Origin: Bog-756 sp963776225
Lineage (GTDB): Bacteria > Actinomycetota > Acidimicrobiia > Acidimicrobiales > RAAP-2
Reading direction: 5' to 3'
Assembly: GCA_963776225.1 (NCBI GenBank)
Contig: CAVZLL010000004.1
Location: 806,001-870,000 of the forward strand
Length of the DNA: 64,000 bases
In this document: in pieces, positions 8,784 through 16,337 of the stretch
How the letters are laid out: each line of letters starts with the position of its first letter
Position numbering within the stretch: position 1 is the stretch's first letter
Notes under the pieces: generated by a model
The model's database searches: none
Told to the model about the DNA's origin: nothing
What the model saw: only the letters and a program-made list of their open reading frames with translations
Translations under genes and position numbers: made by a program

Positions 8784-9491
8784 ATGCAGTGCCTGATACT
8801 GGCCGGAGGCCTCGGCACGCGCATGAAGGAGCACGACCCGACCGTCCCGAAGACCCTGCTGCCCGTGGCCGGTCGGCCCTTCGCCGACTGGCAGCTGGAG
8901 TGGCTCCGGTCCCAGGGCGTCGAATCGGTCGTCTACAGCATCGGCCACCTCGGGGATCAGATCAGACGGTTCGTGGGCAGCGGAAACCGCTGGGGTCTTG
9001 AGGTCCAGTTCGTGGAGGAAACGGACGGGTTGCTGGGTACCGGGGGTGCGGTCAGGTTGGCAGCCGATCATGGTGTGCTCGCCGATGACTTCTTCGTGCT
9101 TTACGGCGACTCGTACCTCCGGTTGGACCTCGTTGCCCTCGATGCCCAATTCGCGGAACATGGGCTGCCGGCCATCATGACCGTCTTCGCCAACGGAGGC
9201 AGATGGGACACCAGCAACGTTGTATTCGACGGTTCGCTGGTAACCAAGTACCGCAAGGGTGCATCCGAAGCCGATCCGGCCATGACCTACATCGACTACG
9301 GGCTCTCGGTGCTTGACCGCCAGGTGGTGACGAAGCGGATCCCGCCCGATTGCCACGTCGACCTAGCCGCCGTGTTGGCAGAACTCAGTGATGAACGCCT
9401 CCTAGGAGGCTTCGAGGTCTTCGACCGTTTTTTCGAGGTCGGATCACCGGGAGGTCTTGCCGAATTCGACGCGTACCTCACATCGGGCTGA
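8784..9491 (+). CDS. hddC: Sugar-1-phosphate nucleotidyltransferase (HddC-like)
   Basis: A 235-residue nucleotidyltransferase with AGGAG just upstream of ATG 8784. The nucleotide-binding signature is ILAGGLGTRM, followed by PKTLLPVAGRPFADW and the metal-binding DDFFVLYGDSYL; YIDYGLSVLD and FFEVGSPGGLAEF complete the single catalytic domain, with no left-handed beta-helix. HddC-type enzymes join heptose 1-phosphate to GMP. It is the last gene of this run and meets the opposing membrane-protein gene after 40 bases. Confidence 0.82.
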   Translation: MQCLILAGGLGTRMKEHDPTVPKTLLPVAGRPFADWQLEWLRSQGVESVVYSIGHLGDQIRRFVGSGNRWGLEVQFVEETDGLLGTGGAVRLAADHGVLADDFFVLYGDSYLRLDLVALDAQFAEHGLPAIMTVFANGGRWDTSNVVFDGSLVTKYRKGASEADPAMTYIDYGLSVLDRQVVTKRIPPDCHVDLAAVLAELSDERLLGGFEVFDRFFEVGSPGGLAEFDAYLTSG

Positions 9492-9531
9492 TCCGCCTCT
9501 GGAAAACCGACGGCCGGACCCGCGCCCAGGT

Positions 9532-11523
9532 CTAGTGCCAGACGACCCCGCAGAACGTGGGCCGCCCGAGCCCGCCATCGTCATCAATGGCGTGGCAGAC
9601 GCCGCTGGCGTCGGGGAAAGTAACCATGCTCCCCACCTGCACGGAGGCGATACAGAATCGACTGTCCGGTGTGATGGAGGTGATGAGGAGCCGATCGGCA
9701 GTCGATCCCTCCACCCACGTAACCACACGTTTCGACTGTCCGGCCGGGAACGTGGTGGCAAGGGCGTTGTAGACCGACGTCGTCGATGCGGCTGTGCCTA
9801 GCGTCCCGACAAACGACCGATTCGAGGAGAGGTGGATGTCAGCGCCGATGGCGGTCCCGCTCACCGTGGTCGGGAGGTTGATCGTCAGGCCACCCGTCTT
9901 CTCGTTCCCTCGGGCACACGTCTCCCCGGGAGGTGAGTCGACAGGCACGATATTGGTCCACACTGAACTCCCCCTGACATCCTGACCTGCAACTACCGCG
10001 GTATCGCTCGACGTGGTGGCGACGAGGGTGCCATCCGAGCCCACCGCCAGCACCGGCCCGGTCTGATAGTCATGCCACTCCGGTAGAATGGGGAACACCA
10101 GGCCCTCGAAGTTGTACGGTGAGAGGAACGCTGGCACTACTTGCTCGGGTGCGATCATCGGTAGAATGGTGGCCTTGCCCGACATTCGATCGACCGACGT
10201 GAGCCCCGATCGGAGGTTGTTCACGAAGTTGCGGACCGTGGCGGCGGAGTTCTCGACTCCCAATTCGTGGTTGATGCCGGTTGGCACAATCGTCAGGTGG
10301 ACGATGATAAGCAGAGCCGCAACGATCCCGCCGACGACACCGATGCCCGCAGATGTCGCATGACGTCCGGCAAGATCCGGCCGGAAGGCGTGTCGGTGCC
10401 GACTCGGGTCGACGAGCCAACGACTGGTGCCGATGCCCACAGCGATGGCTAAGGAAAGCATGGGGTCGAGCAGGTATTGGATGTCTGTCGCCACGGGGAG
10501 GGGCCCGTAAATACCCACCCGGCCACTCATCACAGGGAAGACGTTGACGAGGAAGCACACGATGGCGAAAACGGACGCCTTCCAGGCCCTGCTGTCGCGC
10601 AGAGCCAACCGGACAATGGCAACGATCAGAACGGCCGTGGTAAGAAGCAGGACGTCAGTCGTCCACTGCGGGGCGCCGATCGACGGCAGGCCGATAAGGG
10701 CTCGGGGAAACTCGATGCCAACAAGACGCAGGTAGTCGAGGATCTGCGACGTACTAGGCATTGGCTTTCTCTGGAAGTAGCCGCCGGCCACGTAGATCCA
10801 CAGGTAGATCGCAGCAATGGCCGCATAGGGAATCCAGAGTCGCCAATCCCCGAGGATCCGACGCGAGAAGTAGGTCCCGTGCGGCCGGACGACCACATAC
10901 CGCAGCAGCAGCAGGTAGGCCAGCACCACCAACGGCCTCTCCTGAGTGAGGAACGAGAGAGAGAACAGGATCCACGAGACGATCAGCCAACGACTTCGAC
11001 CGGTCCGTTCCCACCGGAGGTATGAAGCCACCACCACCAGGATGAATGACGATGCTGGCATGAGGAACGCGGCCTGGTCGAACCAGAGCGCGATGTGGAG
11101 CACGATCACCGAGGTCCCGACGAAGCCCACTACACACGCCACTACCACCGTGGGTACTTGCAATTCGACGAGGACCCACCAAAGCGAAACCAGTAGCCCC
11201 ACGAACATCGCGACGATCAGAACCGCGGCGACGTTGTAGCTGAATGACGAGACGTTCATCCAAAGGAGATGGATGAGGCGGTCGATCGGTGCCAGATGAC
11301 CGAACCCGTTGAATCGGAACAGTGGCCACGAAAACCCGTACCGGCGCGCCACCCCGGCATTCAGAAAGTCATCGTCCCGGAGGTAACTCTTGCGGATCAA
11401 GACGGCGCAGAGCACAGCGACGATGGCGATAATCAGGACGATCGGCCACCAGCGCCTCTCGGTGGTGCCGGTGGGCTCCGTCGGTTTCTCGGGAGTGCTC
11501 ATTGAATGGGAGACACTACTCAT
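9532..11523 (-). CDS. Large multi-spanning membrane protein, possible GT-C-type glycosyltransferase
   Basis: About 663 residues. Roughly eleven to thirteen hydrophobic helices span residues 25-430, beginning with WWPIVLIIAIVAVLCAVLI, and are followed by an extracytoplasmic beta-rich domain of about 220 residues with two cysteines near the C-terminus. Directly after the first helix is a RKSYLRDDDFL motif; paired acids in the first outer loop are typical of GT-C enzymes that use lipid-linked sugars. The family is not one I recognise by name. Partial copies of the same family lie at 1678-2313 and 14729-15136. The start is uncertain: ATG 11523 is used here and ATG 11502 is equally possible. Confidence 0.7.
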   Translation of the reverse strand: MSSVSHSMSTPEKPTEPTGTTERRWWPIVLIIAIVAVLCAVLIRKSYLRDDDFLNAGVARRYGFSWPLFRFNGFGHLAPIDRLIHLLWMNVSSFSYNVAAVLIVAMFVGLLVSLWWVLVELQVPTVVVACVVGFVGTSVIVLHIALWFDQAAFLMPASSFILVVVASYLRWERTGRSRWLIVSWILFSLSFLTQERPLVVLAYLLLLRYVVVRPHGTYFSRRILGDWRLWIPYAAIAAIYLWIYVAGGYFQRKPMPSTSQILDYLRLVGIEFPRALIGLPSIGAPQWTTDVLLLTTAVLIVAIVRLALRDSRAWKASVFAIVCFLVNVFPVMSGRVGIYGPLPVATDIQYLLDPMLSLAIAVGIGTSRWLVDPSRHRHAFRPDLAGRHATSAGIGVVGGIVAALLIIVHLTIVPTGINHELGVENSAATVRNFVNNLRSGLTSVDRMSGKATILPMIAPEQVVPAFLSPYNFEGLVFPILPEWHDYQTGPVLAVGSDGTLVATTSSDTAVVAGQDVRGSSVWTNIVPVDSPPGETCARGNEKTGGLTINLPTTVSGTAIGADIHLSSNRSFVGTLGTAASTTSVYNALATTFPAGQSKRVVTWVEGSTADRLLITSITPDSRFCIASVQVGSMVTFPDASGVCHAIDDDGGLGRPTFCGVVWH

Positions 11524-11639
11524 GCACGCCCCGATCCCGGAACAAGGTCGACGGTGTGGCTCGAGGACCCCTGAGCTTCTCCGGTGCTCACGGGTCCCCA
11601 TCATCTAGTGGCGGAACGAGCTATTGCTAACCTCAGCCG

Positions 11640-12824
11640 GTGACCTATCGCAGCGAATTGGACGGGGTCCGTGCCCTCGCCGTGGTCCTCGTGATCTGCT
11701 CACACGTTCCCCTCCCCGCCCTCAGCGGAGGCTGGATCGGCGTCGACATCTTCTTCGTGCTCTCGGGATATCTGATCACCTCGATCCTGGTCCGTGAGTT
11801 CGATCAGACCTCGTCCATCCGCCTGGGGCAGTTCTATCTCCGAAGGATCCTGCGGCTCTATCCAGCCCTCGTAGCCATGCTCATCATGGGAGCATTTCTC
11901 TACAGATCACTCGGCGATGGCGGGACACTCGTCGGCTATGTGCGCACCGCAGCCTACTCAGGTCTCTATGTCGAGAACTTCATCGTGGGGTACACAAGCA
12001 ATGCCCACGGGAACCTCGGGCACACCTGGAGCCTGGCCCTCGAGGAGCAGTTCTATCTGCTGTGGGCACCCGTGCTGCTGCTCTGTCTGAAGTGGGGTCG
12101 CTCAGTGCTTCCGGTGCTGATCGGAGGGATCCTCCTCAGCACCGCTCTGCTCGAATGGGCGACCGGACCAAACGACGGCATTCCACTGACGTACTTCCGG
12201 CCCGAGACCCGGGCCAACGAGCTCCTCCTCGGATGCTTGCTGGCCATCCTCCTCCCGGGCATCGCCCAGGGGCTGGCGCCCATGAGATTCCTGCGTGCCG
12301 CGATCACCCCCGTGGCCCTCCTGGCCCTGGCTGGTGTCGAGGCCTTCGTGGTCCACAACACCAGGATCACCCGGTATCCCCTGGAGGAGATCTGGGCCGG
12401 GCTTGCCGCCGGCCTTCTGATTGTCGGCCTCACGGTCGGGCCGGAGCGATCCTTGACGACAAGGCTGTTCCAAGCCTGGCCCATGGTCTCCATCGGTCGC
12501 ATCTCCTACGGCATGTACCTCTGGCTCCTCCCGGTGGTGGTTGTCCTTCCGATCTACTGGCATCCGTGGCACGGCAACGGCTATGTGGAGTCGGCGGGAA
12601 CGACGGCCGTCATCATCGCCATCGCCACGATCAGCTACTTAGTCGTGGAACAACCGTTCCTCCGGTTGAAGGAGCGCTTCCAGGTGGTCAGGAGTTCGAA
12701 GTCGCTCGCCCCCCGACACGCGCACGCACCGGGCCGTTCCCGTGTCCCGGCCATCGGCCGCAACTATCCCCGGCGCCCGGGCGCTGACCGCGGCGGGAAC
12801 CGGGAGACCCAGGCCGTCACCTGA
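11640..12824 (+). CDS. Acyltransferase 3 family membrane protein (OafA/YrhL type)
   Basis: A 394-residue integral membrane O-acyltransferase starting at GTG 11640. The N-terminal motif YRSELDGVRALAVVLVICSH carries the conserved R-x10-H pattern, followed by GGWIGVDIFFVLSGYLIT, FYLRRILRLYPAL and HTWSLALEEQFYLLW, all diagnostic for the family. About ten helices follow. The family acetylates or otherwise acylates surface polysaccharides. No C-terminal SGNH domain is present; the tail is basic and Arg/Pro-rich. It is transcribed divergently from the membrane protein at 9532-11523. Confidence 0.9.
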   Translation: MTYRSELDGVRALAVVLVICSHVPLPALSGGWIGVDIFFVLSGYLITSILVREFDQTSSIRLGQFYLRRILRLYPALVAMLIMGAFLYRSLGDGGTLVGYVRTAAYSGLYVENFIVGYTSNAHGNLGHTWSLALEEQFYLLWAPVLLLCLKWGRSVLPVLIGGILLSTALLEWATGPNDGIPLTYFRPETRANELLLGCLLAILLPGIAQGLAPMRFLRAAITPVALLALAGVEAFVVHNTRITRYPLEEIWAGLAAGLLIVGLTVGPERSLTTRLFQAWPMVSIGRISYGMYLWLLPVVVVLPIYWHPWHGNGYVESAGTTAVIIAIATISYLVVEQPFLRLKERFQVVRSSKSLAPRHAHAPGRSRVPAIGRNYPRRPGADRGGNRETQAVT

Positions 12825-13333
12825 CGCCTCGGCCGCGGTCTTCCTTCCCACCGAGTGGAGGCCATCGGGCAGCCATCACTGGTCCTCCCCGGCACACGCG
12901 CCGGGCACCAGAGGGCGAACCTCCCGAGGTTGGGAGTATCAGCCGCGTCTTGACGCTGCAGGTGGTCCCACCAACGGGACAGGAACGTGGCGAAATCAGT
13001 GCTGAAGCCAGACCGCCGCCTCATAGACTCGTAGTGGGTGAGCTCAGCGTGGGAGGTGTAGAGCAGCCGGTAGCCGTCCGACGTGGCATCAGAGACCATC
13101 CGGTCAGCCTTGGCCACGTTCATCACGGCGCGCAGTAGCCGGTAGGCGTCATCGGCGGTGGTCTGGTGCCGCCGGGCGAGCTGGTGATACCAGGAACGGA
13201 CCTTGGAAGGCGTCAGGCCCCAGAGAACCGCAGTGCCGAGCGTGGGGACGATGCGGTTGTCGAGGAGGTGGGCGTACTTCGCCCGGGTCGTGTCTCGCAG
13301 GTCGCTGCGCCCCTTCAGCCAATCGGTCGTATG
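12764..13333 (-). pseudogene. Chimeric remnant: tyrosine-recombinase core-binding domain fused to a GT2 C-terminus
   Basis: Reading down from the in-frame stop at 13334-13336, the frame gives DWLKGRSDLRDTTRAKYAHL, then IVPTLGTAVLWGLTPSKVRS and AYRLLRAVMNVAKADRMVSD. This is the SAM-like core-binding domain of phage-type integrases in actinobacteria. With no stop at about 13081 the frame passes into GYRLLYTSHAELTHYES and FLSRWWDHLQRQD, closely matching the C-terminal end of the GT2 protein at 16338-18239. The catalytic half of the recombinase and most of the transferase are absent, and the last 40 residues are unrelated read-through. No start codon or promoter is evident. Confidence 0.75.
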
Positions 13334-13446
13334 CTATCAAGTGCTACTTGGCGTAGATCAATCCAATGAGGACGTATCCGATGCGATCTTGGTGCCGGGC
13401 GAGAAGGGAGATTTACGCCGGTGAATCCCAGCCTGGCCGCCCTGCC

Positions 13447-13641
13447 TCAGGGGATCGGTCGACGTCGGGGCGGTTCGAGCATCGTCGGATCGACGTATTC
13501 CACGGCCGAGGTAGTCCGAGTCGAGCAGGCCAAGCAGACCACGTCCATGTCTCCTTCAAGGCGGAGACATTCAAAGGCGATCTTGTAGCGTTCGAGATAG
13601 CACGCTCTGTTGAACGCGGGGCGGGGGCGGAAAGAGGGCAT
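13447..13641 (-). CDS. Small hypothetical protein with a CxxC pair
   Basis: A possible 64-residue protein upstream of the recombinase remnant and on the same strand. It contains RACYLERYKIAFECLRLEGD and VVCLACS and ends Pro/Arg-rich. The Cys pair and composition resemble small accessory proteins of integrative elements, which would fit the recombinase remnant next to it, but I recognise no family. The surrounding 12.85-13.87 kb has no other convincing gene. Confidence 0.35.
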   Translation of the reverse strand: MPSFRPRPAFNRACYLERYKIAFECLRLEGDMDVVCLACSTRTTSAVEYVDPTMLEPPRRRPIP

Positions 13642-13892
13642 TGGTCTGGGTCGACCGAGGCACCCGGCTAGCAGCGTGATCCTCGAGGAGCATCATGTAA
13701 CCAAACTAGGGTCGCACCTCGCCGAGGAGCTCAGTACTTTTCTGCTCGAACGCGAGAGACTCGAGCCGTGACCGGCCATCGGTCCGCCCCCACCGGGATG
13801 TCCTCGTTCCCGATCGTCGAACGCTATTCTGGGCTCGAACCCTGGAGGGGTACGCGAGCTCATTCACCGCCTGTGTGTACGAGAAGGAAAGC

Positions 13893-14708
13893 ATGGTCGA
13901 AGCGATGCCGGGGTCCGGCGCGACAGCCGATGATTGGGACCAACACTGGGGAGAGTTCGGAGACGCCTCCGAGAACAACCCGGCGAACCACTATCGCCAG
14001 GCGCTCATTACCCGTCTGCTGGGCGATGTTGCGGACAACGTCCGTGTTCTCGACATCGGCAGTGGCCAGGGACAGCTGATCCTCTCCCTTCAGGCCGTCT
14101 ATCCTCGGGCCCAATTCCGGGGGATCGAATACAGCGCCGAGGGAGTCCGCCGTTCCGTGCAGGCGGCAGCGGCCCAGAAATGCGACGTCCGGTTCAGCCA
14201 GCGAGACCTCCTCGAATCGGCCGAACTCGATCCGGAAGAAGCGGGCTGGGCCGGTATTGCGGTCTGTAGCGAAGTGCTCGAGCACGTGGATCAGCCCGAG
14301 GTCCTGATCCGCAATGCTCGCGACTATCTTCAGCCCTCCTGCATGATGGTGGTGACCGTGCCCGGTGGCCCACGTTCTGCCTTCGACCGACACATCGGTC
14401 ACCGACAACACTTCACCTCGTCCAAGCTCCGCGCTCTCCTCGAATCATCCGGCTATACGGTGGAACGGACTTGCCGAGCCGGCTTTCCCTTCTTCAACCT
14501 GTACCGCCTCGTCGTCATCGCTCGTGGAAAACGCCTGATCAGCGACCTGAACCAGGGTGAATCCCAGGGCTCCGATTCCCTGATCACCCGACTCGCATTC
14601 CGGGCCTTCGATATCCTCTTTCGGGCCAATCTGCTCTCCTCCCCGTTCGGCTGGCAGATCGTCGCAGTCGCCCACCCGGCCACAGGTGACGCCGACACGG
14701 CCTCATAG
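13893..14708 (+). CDS. Class I SAM-dependent methyltransferase
   Basis: A 271-residue methyltransferase. VRVLDIGSGQGQLILSL (residues 50-66) is SAM motif I, FRGIEYSAEGVRRSV contains the acidic residue that binds the ribose, and GIAVCSEVLEHVDQPE is the post-motif region seen in UbiG-like enzymes. The C-terminal part, GGPRSAFDRHIGHRQHFTSS, recurs in methyltransferases of glycan clusters. AAGGA four bases upstream supports ATG 13893 over the GTG six codons earlier. It is intact although it lies within a scrambled stretch, so it may still act on the locus's glycan. Confidence 0.8.
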   Translation: MVEAMPGSGATADDWDQHWGEFGDASENNPANHYRQALITRLLGDVADNVRVLDIGSGQGQLILSLQAVYPRAQFRGIEYSAEGVRRSVQAAAAQKCDVRFSQRDLLESAELDPEEAGWAGIAVCSEVLEHVDQPEVLIRNARDYLQPSCMMVVTVPGGPRSAFDRHIGHRQHFTSSKLRALLESSGYTVERTCRAGFPFFNLYRLVVIARGKRLISDLNQGESQGSDSLITRLAFRAFDILFRANLLSSPFGWQIVAVAHPATGDADTAS

Positions 14709-14728
14709 CACTCCTGGGACGCTTCTCT

Positions 14729-15136
14729 ATGGCGGAGATCACGCAATGGGCGACGCAATCGCCATCCACCGAACCTCACTCTGGAATCGGAGCGTCCGGC
14801 GCATCTCATCGGCGGCACTGGCCGATCCTTCTTCTCATCGCGTCTGAGGCAATCTTCACTGCTCTGTTGATTCGAAAAAGCTACTTCCGGATAGACGACC
14901 TTCTCGACTTCGGTGTTGCGCGCCAGTACGGCTTCTCATGGACCTTGGTGAAACTCAACGCGTTTGGACACCTCGCACCCCTCAGCAGACTGCTCCATCT
15001 CGTTGTTCTCAATGTATCGTCGTTGAGTTATCCGATTGCCTTCACGATCATCTTGGCCCTCACCGTTCTCCTTCTCCGGTCACTTTGGTGGGTGCTCCTA
15101 GAGCTTGAGGCATCCAATAGCGTCATCGGTTCATAC
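14729..15136 (+). pseudogene. N-terminal fragment of a membrane protein paralogous to 9532-11523
   Basis: From ATG 14729 about 136 residues match the start of the large membrane protein: a Ser/Thr-rich leader, a first helix, LIRKSYFRIDDLLDFGVARQ (compare LIRKSYLRDDDFLNAGVARR), FGHLAPLSRLLHL, and VLLLRSLWWVLLELEA. Similarity stops near 15120-15136, after which the frame runs on to 15358 as the antisense of an element gene. The remaining helices and ectodomain are missing. This is a truncation at the edge of inserted or rearranged DNA. Confidence 0.75.
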
Positions 15137-15327
15137 CGTGTCTTTGGGCAGGTCGACGAGAGCCGTGCTGACCGGCCCTGCACAACCTCCAGAACGGCGA
15201 GTGCACCCTCGATGCGGTGCCTCATTGCCGTCGTTGCGTCGAGATCACCGGCCTCGATAGTGGCCAGCATCCTTCGAAGGTCGTCAGCGAGTGCAGCCAC
15301 CTTGGCGCGGCTCAGGGGCCTAGTCAT
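15028..15327 (-). CDS. Small mobile-element protein (hypothetical)
   Basis: Begins at ATG 15327 with MTRPLSRAKVAALADDLRRM, then IEAGDLDATTAMRHRIEGAL and AVLEVVQG. This helical pattern is common in short genes beside excisionase and integrase genes in actinobacterial integrative elements. The function is unknown. The last 40 residues appear to be read-through into the antisense of the truncated membrane gene, so the natural C-terminus was probably lost at the junction near 15136. Confidence 0.5.
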   Translation of the reverse strand: MTRPLSRAKVAALADDLRRMLATIEAGDLDATTAMRHRIEGALAVLEVVQGRSARLSSTCPKTRYEPMTLLDASSSRSTHQSDRRRRTVRAKMIVKAIG

Positions 15328-15372
15328 CGTCGGAAGGTCGGCTGTTCGCCTGACCTGAGCAACGCGGATCGC

Positions 15373-15768
15373 TCACGCCTGAACCTCGGTCGACGGGAGC
15401 GTGATCCGATAGCCGCAGTCGGCATGGTCCTCGTGGCCTCCGCTGCCGCCGTTCTTGTAGGGGCGGCAATCCTGTCCGTCGTTCTCATGAACGCAGCTCC
15501 ATACGACGAACTCCGGATCGCCCTTGCCGTCACAATAGGGACACGTACCCGAGGTCCCAGCCGGAATGAACCGGTCGGCGGGTTGCCCACGGGTGTCCGT
15601 CATGTCCACGGCAGCGCTCTGACCGAAGGTGACTGTTCCGGAGCCATCGCAGACAGGACAGCGTGCGAGTTGGGTCAGGAATTCTTGGATGATCGCCTGA
15701 GCCTGTTCGACGGTCACCTCATCGCAGATCCTTGTCGCAGCGAGCCGTTCAGCCGTGTCACGTTTCAA
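15373..15768 (-). CDS. Zinc-ribbon-like mobile-element protein
   Basis: A 131-residue protein starting at TTG 15768. It has two CxxCxGxG-type units (CPVCDGSGTV and CPYCDGKGDP), the pattern of the DnaJ zinc-binding domain, then further cysteines in VVWSCVHENDG and HADCGYRITLP. The N-terminal helix LAATRICDEVTVEQAQAIIQ may bind a partner. No J domain is present. Proteins like this occur in actinobacterial phages and integrative elements, but their role is unknown. Its start overlaps the end of the small gene upstream. Confidence 0.55.
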   Translation of the reverse strand: MKRDTAERLAATRICDEVTVEQAQAIIQEFLTQLARCPVCDGSGTVTFGQSAAVDMTDTRGQPADRFIPAGTSGTCPYCDGKGDPEFVVWSCVHENDGQDCRPYKNGGSGGHEDHADCGYRITLPSTEVQA

Positions 15769-15925
15769 CGTTCCACGTCCCGAGCGCAGCGTTCTCTGAC
15801 CTGTCCGCTCCCAAGCACTCGTCGACCAACCGTAGCCATCTCCTCCCGTGCATACCCTTCGGCTTCGGCGGGAACGGCCCGTTTCGCTCCATCCGAGCCG
15901 AGCTCGGAGCTTGTTGCTCTTGCAT
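15758..15925 (-). CDS. Short hypothetical element protein
   Basis: A 55-residue protein with ATG 15925 preceded by GAGGG. The core MERNGPFPPKPKGMHGRRWL is basic and proline-rich, followed by the helix LRLVDECLGADRSENAALG. It overlaps the zinc-ribbon gene, so the two are likely co-translated. I do not recognise the family; the length, coupling and neighbours suggest element cargo. Confidence 0.4.
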   Translation of the reverse strand: MQEQQAPSSARMERNGPFPPKPKGMHGRRWLRLVDECLGADRSENAALGTWNVET

Positions 15926-16012
15926 ATCGCCCTCGTAAACGTGTCTGACTGAGCCGTCTCGTAAGTGAGGTTGGCTCAATCTGAGCTCACCGGGGCCCGG
16001 GGCGTACACCAC

Positions 16013-16320
16013 GTGTCCTCATCCTGATTATCGGCATGGGGCGTCGGCTCTGGTCCATCCCCTCGGCCATCCTCGGGCTGCCGTGGGTCCTCAACGTGTT
16101 CGAGCTCTGGTACATCCGCTACGGAGAGCAGTGGACGATCCTGGCCCGGTACACCTACCCGACCCTGCCGGCGTTGCTGGTCCTGGCGGCCGCCGCAACC
16201 GACACCATCCGGACGCGGTTCCTTCCGGTGCTGGTGACCGCGGGTGCCACCTGCGGGGTGGCCGTGGTCTGGGCCTATCTGCTGTTCGGCTACACGGGCC
16301 GTGACGCCATCCACTGGTAG
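16013..16320 (+). pseudogene. C-terminal fragment of another multi-spanning membrane protein
   Basis: About 102 residues containing three hydrophobic segments (PSAILGLPWVLNVF, YTYPTLPALLVLAAAA, VLVTAGATCGVAVVWAYLLF) and a tyrosine-rich loop WYIRYGEQWTILARYTYPTL, then a stop. This layout resembles the end of DUF2142-like or similar polysaccharide-locus membrane proteins, in which an outer loop with an RY motif precedes the last helices. The 5' part is replaced by the mobile-element genes, so this is the right-hand stump of a disrupted gene. It does not match the family at 9532-11523. Confidence 0.6.
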
Positions 16321-16337
16321 CAGGGTGCCCCCGAGGG

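Noticed and set aside
13706..13978. A 90-residue minus-strand frame opposite the start of the methyltransferase gene.
   Set aside because: It overlaps the well-supported methyltransferase start and has no recognisable motif.
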